Shown: in pieces, positions 10,377 through 20,544 of the stretch | Layout of the letters: each line of letters begins with the position of its first letter | Numbering within the stretch: position 1 is the first letter of the stretch | Assembly: GCA_037954665.1 (NCBI GenBank) | Contig: JBBMOL010000082.1 | Coordinates: 3,348,001 to 3,412,000 of the forward strand | From: Laguncularia racemosa | Lineage: Eukaryota > Streptophyta > Magnoliopsida > Myrtales > Combretaceae | Reading direction: 5' to 3' | DNA length: 64,000 bases | Notes under the pieces: generated by a model | Told to the model about the DNA's origin: nothing | Databases searched by the model: none | Seen by the model: only the letters and a program-made list of their open reading frames with translations | Program-made: the position numbers and the translations under genes

Positions 10377-11679
10377 AAACTCTTGCTTGTCCTCAAGCAA
10401 TTGCATCAAATCAATTGAGAAATCTGTCATAAATTATACAAGCTTTCTTTTCATCATTCCAAGCATCTATTCATTTGTAATTCATGACTTGTAATTTAAT
10501 GTCTACTACTTCAACCAAACTGGTTTCCTGTGATTAAATTACTATGGACAAAATTCAATAGCTAATCTAAACAAAACAAACTTTAATCCTCATGTTTAGC
10601 AAAAGAATTTTTATTCCAAAAGTAAATACTTAATCCACTAAGGAAAAACACCCAATTAAACTTCATTGGACATTAGCAAACATATAATCCTTGCAACATA
10701 AAGTAAAAGCATATAGTATCAACTCTTTCCATAGATTTTCTCCCTTTTCTAGTCTTGTTTTATTCAATGAATGTTTACATTCATGTTCTTTTGATTTATT
10801 CAAGCATTTGTTTTGACGGGTTTTTGCCCGCTTCTTTTCATGAACTTTCGCCTTTTTTCGCCCTTATCGTTATAGTGAGTTCATTGAGTCGGCACATCCC
10901 GAACTCATCACTCAAGTGACTGGGTTTTGAGATACCCCTACGGACTCTTCCTCACGCTAACATTCAAGTTTGAATACTCTTAACTCAATTACTTGAATCA
11001 TTGGAGTAATGGCTATGCTTGATTTTGATTTTTTTTTTTTTCAAAGAGTATATAGTAGCTAATATAACCTAGAAGTAAACTTGTTTATTTTTCACTTAAG
11101 GACTCGACCTACTCTTAGACTTCCAATTCTAAAGCTAAATACAAGGTAAATTTGTTTCTTAAAGATTTCACTACTTAATTTTAACCATGTATTCTAATCA
11201 CAGCAGTGGGTGAGTAAAACATTTGAACAAGTCAATTTCACATTTTGTAGATGCTTATTACAACATTTAGTACAATATCTAGATTTCATGATAATTTTGA
11301 AAAAATTTGGCTTAAAATTGCTTAAGGACAAACATTCAGAGTATAAGTTAGTTCTCTATTCTCTATATTTTATTATCCTCTCCCCCACACTTAGCTTGAA
11401 CAGTGTCCTCACTGTTCCTAATTCAGCACAATTGAAGAGGAATTAACAACACAAAGGTCATTAGAGAATAAGAGAAAGGAAATATTGGTACTTCCCTGGT
11501 ATTAGAGTGCTCCCTTTAAGCTCTGGAAAGTGTCATCTAATGATATGTATCCTTGCTGCAGCCGATCCAAAGAGTTCAAAACTACACTAAAATCAAAACA
11601 AACTAAACTAAAACAAAACAATTTTTTTTTTTTTTACGTGGGTTGCCTCCCATGAAGTGCCTTTCTTTAACGTCTTTGG
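10377..11679 (-). other. H 3' non-coding region, 1.3 kb
   Basis: No credible gene. In a full Athila-like element polymerase coding would be expected before this region; none of its motifs are found. It contains a T-rich run (about 11026-11041), a second polypurine tract (11377-11394) and the GGCAACCC motif next to an A-rich run on the minus strand (about 11621-11645). The plus-strand frame at 11210-11446 has no recognisable features. Confidence 0.75.
11377..11394 (-). promoter_or_regulatory. Second, internal polypurine-tract-like site of element H
   Basis: Minus-strand CTAAGTGTGGGGGAGAGG, preceded by GAGGACACTGTTCAAG. It nearly duplicates the terminal tract and its GAGGACA lead-in, but lies about 1 kb upstream of the LTR. 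It may be a central-type primer or the relic of a former LTR junction. Confidence 0.6.
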
Positions 11680-11688
11680 CTAGACGTT
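11638..11688 (-). promoter_or_regulatory. Hairpin over the H stop codon plus GGCAACCC motif
   Basis: On the minus strand AACGTCT-AGCCAA-AGACGTT forms a perfect 7-bp stem with a 6-base loop (11688-11669); the TAG stop of the ORF (11682-11680) lies at the stem/loop border. TTAAAGAAAGGCACTTC and GGGAGGCAACCC follow. Element K has a decayed copy at 612-658. The motif is common after coding regions in Athila-like elements; its role is unknown to me. Confidence 0.7.
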
Positions 11689-13947
11689 CCTGGCTAAATA
11701 TTCGGATAAGGATTTTGATTCCAGCCTTGGTGCCTGTGGTGATGGGTTAATAGCATCCGTAACAAAAACAGGAGAGATATCGTTAGGATGTTTCATGGCA
11801 TCATAAATGTTAAATTTAATCACTTCACCATCAAATTCCATAGTGAGGGTGCCATCATTTACATTGATTTTCGTTTTAGAAGTCTTAAAGAATGGTTGCC
11901 CTAATAATATCAGTGATGAAGTATGGGAATCACTATCGTCCATGTCAAGCACATAAAAATCAGCAGGAAAAACCAACCCATTGACTTGAACTAAAACATC
12001 CTCTAGAACTCCCTCAGGATAAACATTGGACCTATCAGCAAGTTGAACAATAATACCCGTTTCCTTTAAAGGACCAACATTTAAACGTTGATAAACAGAC
12101 AAAGGCATGACATTGATAGAAGCTCCTAGATCACACATGGCTTTAACGATTCCAAGATTACCTATTTTGCAAGGAATAGTAAACATACCTGGATCCTTGC
12201 ATTTAGGAAGAAGCTTCTTCTGAATAATAGCTGAAACATTTTCACTCACACTAATCTTTTCATTGCCTTTCAGCTTCCTTTTGTTAGTGCACAAGTCCTT
12301 GAGGAATCTAGCATAGCGGGGTATTTGCTTAATTGCATCAAGTAAAGGAATATTTACCTCGACTTTACGAAACGTTTCTAGAATCTCTTTTTCTTCCGCT
12401 TCCTTCTTGGATTTCGCTAATCTAGAGGGGAAAGGAGGTGGTATCAATGTGACCTTCGATGGCTCAACTAGAGAGTTGCTAATCTGGTCGCCCTGCTGGC
12501 TCGGAGTCGAAATCTCTTTCTTGGTCTCTTCCTCAAGATTAGATGGATGTCCTTTCTTATTTGATCCCTGCAATTCTGTTCCACTTCTCAAGGTAATTGC
12601 ATTAACGCTTTGCTTCGGGTTTGTAATAGTTTGAGAAGGTAACTTACCTTGAGTTTCTAACCTATTGACAGCAGAAGCAAGTTGGCTTACCTGATTCTCC
12701 AAGTTGTGAATGCTTTGCTTTGTTTCCTCCTGAAATTGTTTGGTATTCACGGCAAGTGATTTAACAATTTCCTCAAGGGACATACCTAAAGTGGAAGGAG
12801 CTTGGGGTACGTGGTATGATGGCTTAGGCTGGAATTGTTGGACATGTTGAGGGTTATTGCCATATCGGAAGTTAGGATGATCCCTCCATCCAGGATTGTA
12901 AGTATTTGAGTAGGGGTCATACTTCTTTTGCGGTTGTCCTGGAAATCCGCCTACAGCATTGGCGTGTTCATGATTGTCATCTTGCAATGTGGGGCACATG
13001 TCGGTCAGATGATTAGGAGCAGCGCAAATTCCACAAGCTTTCACCTGTTGGGTATTTCCAAGAGCTAGCTGCTGCATAAGGGAGGTAAGATTAGAAATTT
13101 GATGTTCAAGGTTAGACACATTTACCTCATTTACCTTCCTTGAAGATGCATCATGCCTATACCCAAATTGTTGCGAATTGGCAGCTATAATGGAGATCAA
13201 TTCCCTAGCTTGACCAGGGGTTTTGTTTACTATGGCGCCTCCACTTGCAGCATCCATCATCTTTCTTTCCATCGGAAGTAGGCCTTCGTAGAGATATTGG
13301 ATGAGGAGTTGTTCGGATATCCCATGTTGTGGGCAGCTTGCACACAGTTGCTTGAACCTTTCCCAATACTCATGAAGAGTCTCGGTGTCCCTTTGTTTTA
13401 TACCACAAATTTCTCTTCTTATACCAGCGGCTCTGGATGCGGGGAAGAATTTGTTCAAGAAGAGTCTCACCATATCAGTCCATGTGTTTATAGAACCTGG
13501 AGGCAAATAAAACAACCAATCTTTAGCTTTAGTACTTAAAGAAAATGGAAAAGCGCGTAGCTTGATTTGATCGTCGGTTATTCCTTGCGGCCTCATACTA
13601 GAACACACTATATGGAACTCTTTCAAATGCTTATGAGGATCTTCATTCTCAAGACCATGAAAGGTGGGTAGCAGATGTATTAACCCAGATTTCAACTTGA
13701 ATTCCACGGCTAGTTCGGGATAGTGAATACAAAGTGGTTGTTGATTCACATCCGGTGTAGCCAACTCCCTTAAGGTTCTCTCGAGATTTTCCATGTCGTC
13801 CTCTTTTTCAGAATCAAGGGATGAATCAGACAAGTCCGATACTAAGTTCGGTCTAGTGGATGATCTAGCTTCTTGTCGTAGTCTCTTTAGAGTCTTCTCA
13901 ATCTCCGGATTATAAATTAGTTCACCTGTCTGAGAAGAATGAGTCAT
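11680..13947 (-). CDS. Intact gag-protease polyprotein of element H (755 aa)
   Basis: Single uninterrupted frame. The open frame extends 96 bases upstream into primer site and LTR, so the first Met inside the element (MTHSSQTGELIYNPEIEKTL, codon 13945-13947) is the preferred start. Residues about 70-260 form a retrotransposon gag (capsid) domain, with HYPELAVEFKLKSGLIHLLP, the FPFSLSTKAKDWLFYLPPGS segment and FLNKFFPASRAAGIRREICG. A CCHC knuckle (CGICAAPNHLTDMC) lies near residue 330, followed by a Pro/Tyr/Asn-rich linker and a coiled-coil-like segment (about 400-450). The C-terminal aspartic protease domain (about 600-730) has AMCDLGASINVMPLSVYQRL at the active site and LILLGQPF near the end. 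The active-site Asp-Leu-Gly-Ala form is usual for Athila-like proteases. There is no polymerase domain. Confidence 0.93.
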   Translation of the reverse strand: MTHSSQTGELIYNPEIEKTLKRLRQEARSSTRPNLVSDLSDSSLDSEKEDDMENLERTLRELATPDVNQQPLCIHYPELAVEFKLKSGLIHLLPTFHGLENEDPHKHLKEFHIVCSSMRPQGITDDQIKLRAFPFSLSTKAKDWLFYLPPGSINTWTDMVRLFLNKFFPASRAAGIRREICGIKQRDTETLHEYWERFKQLCASCPQHGISEQLLIQYLYEGLLPMERKMMDAASGGAIVNKTPGQARELISIIAANSQQFGYRHDASSRKVNEVNVSNLEHQISNLTSLMQQLALGNTQQVKACGICAAPNHLTDMCPTLQDDNHEHANAVGGFPGQPQKKYDPYSNTYNPGWRDHPNFRYGNNPQHVQQFQPKPSYHVPQAPSTLGMSLEEIVKSLAVNTKQFQEETKQSIHNLENQVSQLASAVNRLETQGKLPSQTITNPKQSVNAITLRSGTELQGSNKKGHPSNLEEETKKEISTPSQQGDQISNSLVEPSKVTLIPPPFPSRLAKSKKEAEEKEILETFRKVEVNIPLLDAIKQIPRYARFLKDLCTNKRKLKGNEKISVSENVSAIIQKKLLPKCKDPGMFTIPCKIGNLGIVKAMCDLGASINVMPLSVYQRLNVGPLKETGIIVQLADRSNVYPEGVLEDVLVQVNGLVFPADFYVLDMDDSDSHTSSLILLGQPFFKTSKTKINVNDGTLTMEFDGEVIKFNIYDAMKHPNDISPVFVTDAINPSPQAPRLESKSLSEYLARNV

Positions 13948-13975
13948 ACAAGAATAGAAATAAATTTGACACCAA

Positions 13976-13993
13976 TCCCCGGCAGCGGCGCCA
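13976..13993 (-). promoter_or_regulatory. Primer-binding site of element H (Asp tRNA type)
   Basis: Minus-strand TGGCGCCGCTGCCGGGGA, five bases after the 5' LTR. From memory of plant tRNA-Asp(GUC), whose 3' end complements TGGCGCCGTTGCCGGGGA, it differs at one position. Confidence 0.85.
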
Positions 13994-13998
13994 AAATT

Positions 13999-15626
13999 TG
14001 ATGGGTGTCGAATCAAACAAAAATAAAACCTACTCCTAAACAATTATATGATTTGCATATAGTGGTGAGTAGGGTCGAATCCACAAAGATTGGTTAAACT
14101 TATTTCTATCTAAGGAGAATAAAAAGGAAAAGGAAAATGGGGGTTTTGGTTTGTGAATCGAATAAAGCTAAAACAAGATAAGAAAGTTGTATATTGATAA
14201 AAAGCCTAGCCAAAGGAATCAAGATGGTTTAATTCTAGGAATTAATCATCGATGCAAATGTTGTCTATTCTTGTTCTAGATAAATTGGTTATGGTTATTA
14301 ACAAGCTCTAACAACCTATCTCTCCTTACTTCCTCGATAACCTCAGACAAGCGCTTTGAATTATTTCTCTTATTGATTAAACAACCCTTAGACAAGCGCT
14401 TAGGATTTAATCTATCGATAGCATTAAGATCTAGAGAGACCACCAATTCATGCCAGTAGATTATAAGATAACCTATTTAAACATGATCACACACCTCCAT
14501 AACATGAATTCAATCATCTCTTTTATAACCAAACATGTTATCGCGTCACTAAGACTAGAACAATAAAACAATTACGGATTTGACGTGCTAGTTGACAATA
14601 TATTAACTTGCTAATTGAGTAGAAGAGCTCTATTCATACCAATCAACAAAGATAATAATGACAAAACGATCAGAAGATATATGAATACCCGAAAGCAAAG
14701 AATAGAATAAATACAAGTCAATTAGACCTCACAATTCGTGGAGAATTAAACATCTATGACCCTTTGGCTAGAAAAGTAGCTTAGCTACTCATGTTCATCA
14801 ATAAAACGAAAATAAAAAGTAAAAACATAATGAACCCGGTTGCTTGCTCTGCCTCCAAGATGATCCAAGGTTCTTCAAGATCCAAAGATTCAAAAGTTCT
14901 CTCGACCCTCTAGGGTTGGCTCTATTTATATTATTAGATGGATAGCATGTGATCTTTTGCTAGCAAGATACGAAAATATCTTTCCTTTTCCAAGTAGATT
15001 TCGAGAAGTGAAGATTCGTCTGCCTGGCACGCCCCACCACACGGCCGTGGGTCAAGCCGTGTCATCCTCTGTGCATATTCTTCAAGTCTTCAACCGCGCC
15101 CAGTGTGAACCACGGTTACACATACGGCCAGATTTCAAGCCGTGCCTTCATCTGTGCATAATCTTCAAGTCTTCATCCGTGTCCAGTGTGAACCACAGTT
15201 ACACACACGGCCAGATTTCAAGCCGTGCCTTCATCTGGTTGATGTTCCACACTTTCTTCTCATTGGCACACCTAGCTTCCACCACGGCTTCAAGCACAGT
15301 TTATCCCACGGCTTCCACCACGGCCGTGCCTTAAGCCTTGTCTCTCTCTGTTGTAAGTCCTCATTTTCGCCTTCTTGTCCAGTATGTAACACGGTTTGAA
15401 CCTTGGTCGTGCCTCAAATCGTGCTTCCTCCGGTGGTGTAATTCCTTGTCTTGATCTAAGTTGTAGATGACTTCTCCAAAATACTTGAATTAGCATCCTT
15501 GACTCCATTTAACCTGATTTATCACAATGATAGAATTAAAGTACCATTTCCTTATGATTTCTATAAAATCAATAATAATTTAACACAATTTATACTATAA
15601 GGATTGAGTATAAAATGGCTCTATCA
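13999..15626 (-). repeat. 5' LTR of element H
   Basis: 1628 bp with TGAT...ATCA ends. On the minus strand the palindromic array (about 15425-15031) lies upstream of a TATA box (TATAAATAG, 14930-14922). The start of transcription would then fall near 14890-14900. Confidence 0.95.
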
Positions 15627-15856
15627 AACCACAACGAAATCATTTTTCTCTCAATTATGCAAGTGGCATAGGAAATGGGACATGCAGAATTTTTCGAGCT
15701 AATAATGTAGTAATGTCCATTGTCTACATAAAAATTGAATTAGAACTATAATACACGATATTATACACACACACAAATAAATAAATAATATAAGGCCTAG
15801 GGCAATTTCAAAATTTCGAAGGAGAGGCAAGGGTAGTTTTGCCTTTTCCAACGAGA

Positions 15857-15869
15857 CTATATATATATG
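15857..15869 (+). promoter_or_regulatory. TATA box of E 5' LTR
   Basis: CTATATATATATG within a stretch also conserved in the 3' LTR (28422-28434), followed by a C/T-rich tract (TTCCTTTCTTTTC) that could hold the start site. Confidence 0.6.
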
Positions 15870-16395
15870 AAAAATGGCCTAGGGTTCCTTTCTTTTCTAC
15901 ACATGTTCACAATAGCCGCCTAGAGACACAAAAAGAGAGAAAGGGAGAGAGAACCTCTTCAGGAAAATGTAAAGCAACCTGAGGAGGTAGCACAACTAAG
16001 AAAAAAGGTATGGTTTTTATCATTCAATACATATTTTATTAAGAGCACACTTACCCACGAAATTTAATTGATTGTTCATAGAAATCAAACTTAAGGACAG
16101 ATTAACTAAGCATGGGAGTGATTAGATTGGGAGTTTCAAATGAAATTCGAATAAGGTAAGAGATATTAATGCGTATGTTTGGATCTACGTAAGCTTAAAA
16201 GTAAGAACTTAGGAGATTGGATGAATCAAGGATAGAAAGATTTGGGTTCATGGGATTGGTCGAAAGGTACATGACCTTCCAACAAGGTTGTGTTATAACT
16301 ATTTTGAATGTAATAGTATATCGAGAGATATACGATCCTTAACATGGTCGTGTTATGACCGTGTTGAATTTAAAAGTGTTCGTAGAGATACATAA

Positions 16396-17428
16396 TGATG
16401 TGCCTAATTCCAAGCTTAAGCATAATCAAAAGAATCAAGGAAAACTCCTCAATTCACACACACAAAACCGGTTCACTTGACTAGGTAAATGCGGAAATCT
16501 TAAGGCAATGGAATGAAATCCAAAGAGCTCCAATTGCTATTATCAATCCAAACAAGTAATCTTCATCAAATAATAACAATTATAATTGAAACCCACGTGA
16601 ATCAAATCAAGAAAACAAATGGGTCAAACCGCAAATTCCAATCCCTTCCTTCAACTATCCAATTCACGTCACAATGAAGAGAATGATATCATATATCAAC
16701 ACAATCAATCTTATAACAAGCTATTGATCACGAATTTCAAATTAAAAAAACTCCAAGAACATCCAAATCAACCTAGATATGACGCACTAGTGATGAAATG
16801 GAAAACAACAATAAGGAACCGATATTACTTACGATTTCTCCTTGTTGCACTCGCCATAATTTCAACTTCTTGGGATTGAAATTGATAAGAGAATTTGGAA
16901 TTAGGAAAACCCTAAGCCCTCTCACGAAATGTGAAGTGTTTGTTCTACAAAATAAGCCTCCCAAACCCTCTCTTAAGCAAGTATTTATACTTGCTACTCC
17001 TAGGGTTAAAAAGTGCTCAAAATTACAAGTTTGCCACTTTTAAGGTGGCTAGCCCTAAATGAAAATTACAAGGAAATAAAAGTTTCCCAAAACCAAATAC
17101 AACAAAAAATAGTTCATAAAAGAAGAAATATATAAAAGAAATGGTCTTCAAGATGCCTGTCTTCTATAGGATCCATTGGCCTAACTCATCGCCGGTTTAG
17201 GTCGGTCCATGGATAACCCACAAACTGAGTCTGAGAGAGTTTGTCCATTGCCCTATAAAATATGATAAGTGTGCCTATTGGAAAACATAATACAAGAATA
17301 ATAGAAAAGAGGTTAATTTATAAATAATTCCGGGGTCGATCTGCTCAAATTGGGTCCTCATCGCCAAAATTCAAATTCCTTTAGTTCTTGCCCTAATGAT
17401 AGGTCCTGTCGGATTTTTATTCCTATCA
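16396..17428 (-). repeat. 3' LTR of element F
   Basis: Starts TGATGTGCCTAATTCC, ends TTCCTATCA. Contains the TATA-bearing inverted repeat AGCAAGTATAAATACTTGCT on the minus strand (about 16976-16995). The short frames 16619-17043 are accidental and recur in the other LTR. Confidence 0.92.
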
Positions 17429-18576
17429 TCTCCTCGAGCCTCAAAAAGATTTGTCCTCAAATCTGGTAGGTCAAATGTAATAGAGACTTTGTTTTCTCCT
17501 AGCAATCCATCTGAAGAAGTATCTCTGCAGAATCCCAATATCTGAAATACTACAGGTGGTGATTGTGTTCTCTCCTCCATTTCTAGGATGTATCTCATCT
17601 GCAACACAAATAATTCCCCATTATCCAATAAAGTCGCCCATGTATTAGCCTGTTCCACTGAAACTGTTTCCTCATTTTCTAACTCATCTGTATGTTGCTG
17701 ATCCTCATGGTCTTCTAATAGTTGGCCTAACTGCTCATTACCCTCTAAAACCTCTGAAGGTGAACATAACTATTTCTGAACAATCTGGCTCTCAGGTGGT
17801 CTGCTCATCTGACTATGATCATCAGGATCCTCTGAAGGTTGGCACATCGGTGTCTGACAAATTTTATGCTCTAAGGGTTGGCTCGTGTCACTAGAGCCCT
17901 CAAGAACCTTTGAAGGTTGGCATACCTGCATCTGCACAGTTTGGTCCTCTGAAGGTTTGATCATGTGGCTATGATCTTCAAGATTTTGTGATGGTTGTTT
18001 TATCTGTCTTTGCATCTCCTGGACCTCTGATGGCGACATAGGGTTCAATACTATATGTTTTCCATCTTTTTTGAACATATAAGTATTTCTATACCCATCA
18101 TGTAATACCATCCTGTTATACAACCATGGTCTACCAAGCAATATATGGGATGCACACATGGGCAAGATATCACACTCAATTTCATCATAGTACTTGTCCC
18201 TTATACTGAAAGGTACCCTAGCCCTTTAGGTCACACAAAGACCATCCTGATCATTCAACCAATGTAATGTATAGGGTTTGTGATGTAGGATAGTTTCAAG
18301 TTTCAACTTTGATACTAATGATGCAGCTACAACATTAATACAACTATCACCATCAATAATAATTGCACACAAGTTTCCTTGTACCCTACAAGAAGTATGG
18401 AACAAGTTTTCTCTTTGTCCCTCATTAATGGTTTGAAAAGAAGTCATGTCCCGATGCAATATGTTAGCATAATGAAACATTTCACTAGACATGATTGTAC
18501 TCAAATCCAACAATACAATAATTATCTTCACACTTCCATGGTTCAAGCACACAACCAAACCACAAATAAAGTACAC
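17371..18576 (-). pseudogene. Protease pseudogene with repeat-bearing tail, element F
   Basis: Starts near 18500 (MSSEMFHYANILHRD). The active site that should read DSGS is IIDGDSCINVV, so catalysis is doubtful. The family motif ILLGRPWLYNRMVLHDGY follows at about 18150-18090. Downstream is an unusual acidic, Gln/Pro/Ser-rich extension with three imperfect copies of a ~25-residue unit (QPSxxLEDHSHM..., QPSKVLEGSSDTSQ..., QPSEDPDDHSQM...). Stops lie near 18225 and 17769. The final part (17658-17371) runs through NLFEARGDD, across the polypurine tract and 57 bases into the 3' LTR, ending TGPIIRARTKGI. No gag and no polymerase. Function of the extension is unknown. Confidence 0.75.
17429..17445 (-). 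promoter_or_regulatory. Polypurine tract of element F
   Basis: Minus-strand TTGAGGCTCGAGGAGA region abutting the LTR start TGATAGGAAT, preceded by GAGGACAAATC. It also encodes the EARG residues of the protease tail. Element B has the same arrangement (GGCCTAAGGAGA and GGCCCGAGGAGA). Confidence 0.65.
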
Positions 18577-18599
18577 TCAACTACTTTCAAGTAGATAGA

Positions 18600-19488
18600 A
18601 TTAAATTCAACAACAAGTTTTTAAGTAACTAGTTCAATTACTTTTACACTTTAATGATTTGTTTGAATTTTAAATTCCACTACTCAACCTTCCTTTCTTG
18701 CTAAATTTTAACACCCACAATGAGTCTTAATGTGCAGCACCTTATACTACACACAACTCCACAAATTTACACCACCACACACACCTAATCACGATTCACT
18801 CACTTCACCACAACACCAATTCACCATGTTGCAACACCTTCAATCAACATACACACATAACGCCACACATACATACCCTTCACTAATTAAAAAAAAACAC
18901 AACTCCACACACATATACCTCTTATACACGTTGCAGCACACACATACACACTCTTCCACACTTGTATTTCACCACTTCTATACAAGTTTCAAACCGTAAC
19001 TCACAACAAAAGGCAGCTTAAATTCAAATTCAAAATGAGATCATTAATTGCAATATTCCACAAATGGTAAGGAGCCACTTTCAAATTCAAATGAACACAC
19101 AATTAAACAATGACTTAATGTGTGTTTTGAAATTCAAATTGCTTCCTTAACTCACACCTCAAATCTGGAAATTTCAAATCTGAAATCTCAATTGCCACTC
19201 CTCAAATCCGAAAATAAATGTACACAACACAAATCCTCTTCACCAATTGAACACTACACTCAATCCTTCACGGTTTGCTTCAAATTTTACTACACATTCA
19301 TAGCCAAATACCAAGGAATCCAAGAGTGTTTAAATCTCCAAATGTTCAACCACTCATCAACAAGATACAATTCAACAACTCAACAAAAAAAAAATTCAAG
19401 TTTCACGCCAACAATTTTCGGATCAAGGTGCTACTCAACAAACCCCTAATTTTTTAATTCAAGTTGCAACAATCCCTTCTCACAAACC
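18600..19488 (-). other. Long GT-rich leader of element F
   Basis: Non-coding on the sense (minus) strand and matching the leader of element B (about 37040-37380), including GGTGCTGCACATTAAGACT-like text. Plus-strand frames here are CA-repeat artefacts. This is where gag might have been expected to begin. Confidence 0.65.
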
Positions 19489-19507
19489 TCAAGCTCTGAT
19501 ACCAAAA
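19489..19507 (-). promoter_or_regulatory. Primer-binding site of element F (iMet type)
   Basis: Minus-strand TTTTTGGTATCAGAGCTTG, three bases from the 5' LTR edge at 19511. TGGTATCAGAGC is the initiator-Met tRNA complement. Confidence 0.85.
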
Positions 19508-19510
19508 AGA

Positions 19511-20544
19511 TGATGTGCCTAATTCCAAGCTTAAGCACAATCAAAAGAATCATGGAAAACTCCTCGATTCACACACACAAAAACCGGTTCACTTGACTAG
19601 GTAAATGTGGAAATCCTAAGGCAATGGAATGAAATCCAAAGAGCTCCAATTGCTATTATCAATCCAAACAAGTAATCTTCATCAAATAATAACAATTATA
19701 ATTGAAACCCACGTGAATCAAATCAAGAAAACAAATGGGTCAAATCGTAAATTCCAATCCCTTCCTTCAACTATCCAATTCACGTCATAATGAAGAGAAT
19801 GATATCATATATCAACACAATCAATCCTATAACAAGCTATTGATCACGAATTTCAAATTAAAACAACTCCAAGAACATCCAAATCAACCTAGATATGACG
19901 CACTAGTGATGAAATGGAAAACAACAATAAGGAACCGATATTACTCACGATTTCTCCTTGTTGCACTCGCCACAATTTCAACTTCTTGGGATTGAAATTG
20001 ATAAGAGAATTTGGAATTAGGAAAACCCTAAGCCCTCTCACAAAATGTGAAGTGTTTGTTCTACAAAATAAGCCTCCCAAACCCTCTCTTAAGCAAGTAT
20101 TTATACTTGCTACTCCTAGGGTTAAAAAGTGCTCAAAATTACAAGTTTGCCACTTTTAAGGTGGCTAGCCCTAAATGAAAATTACAAGGAAATAAAAGTG
20201 TCCCAAAACCAAATACAACCAAAAATAGTTCATAAAAGAAGAAATATATAAAAGAAATGGTCTTCAAGATGCCGGTCTTCTATAGGATCCATCGGCCCAG
20301 CTCATCGCCGGTTCAGGTCGGTCCATGGATAACCCACAAACTGAGTCTGAGAGAGTTTGTCCATTGCCCTATAAAATATGATAAGTGTGCCTATTGGAAA
20401 ACACAATACAAGAATAATAGAAAAGAGGTTAATTTATAAATAATTCCAGGGTCGATTTGCTCAAAATGGGTCTTCATTGCCAAAATTCAAATTCCTTTAG
20501 TTCTTACCCTAATGATAGGTCTTGTCGGATTTTTATTCCTATCA
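19511..20544 (-). repeat. 5' LTR of element F
   Basis: 1034 bp, TGATGTGCC...CCTATCA. Carries the TATA inverted repeat at about 20092-20111 on the minus strand. Followed by target duplication CATAA. Confidence 0.92.

Larger units (their letters stand above)
8734..15626 (-). mobile_element. Element H: complete gag-protease-only LTR retrotransposon
   Basis: A structurally complete 6893-bp element in perfect target duplication AACCA (8729-8733 and 15627-15631). Both LTRs are exactly 1628 bp with TGAT...ATCA ends; by eye about 25 substitutions separate them, mainly transitions. Minus-strand order: 5' LTR 15626-13999, Asp-type primer site 13993-13976, one intact ORF 13947-11680 (gag, zinc knuckle, protease), conserved hairpin and GGCAACCC motif, 1.3 kb of non-coding sequence with an extra polypurine tract, terminal polypurine tract and 3' LTR 10361-8734. 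It has no RT, RNase H or integrase, so it would depend on another element. It fits the gag-only terminal-repeat class called TR-GAG, with Athila-like gag. Confidence 0.95.
16396..20544 (-). mobile_element. Element F: protease-only LTR element inserted in the E 5' LTR
   Basis: 4149 bp in a perfect duplication CATAA (16391-16395 and 20545-20549). Minus-strand order: 5' LTR 20544-19511, iMet-type primer site (19507-19489), ~0.9-kb leader rich in GT on that strand, a protease-like reading region (18576-17371), polypurine tract and 3' LTR 17428-16396. Its leader and protease match element B, but no gag is present between leader and protease, so F appears to be a deletion derivative of the B family. 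LTRs are 1033 and 1034 bp with roughly 25-30 differences by eye. Confidence 0.9.

Noticed and set aside
16619..17043. Overlapping small ORFs in the F LTRs (copy at 19735-20159)
   Set aside because: Both strands are open over the same short LTR region and no protein motif is present; LTR sequence explains them.
18730..19457. CA-rich plus-strand ORFs in F
   Set aside because: Antisense to the GT-rich leader; composition explains the open frames.
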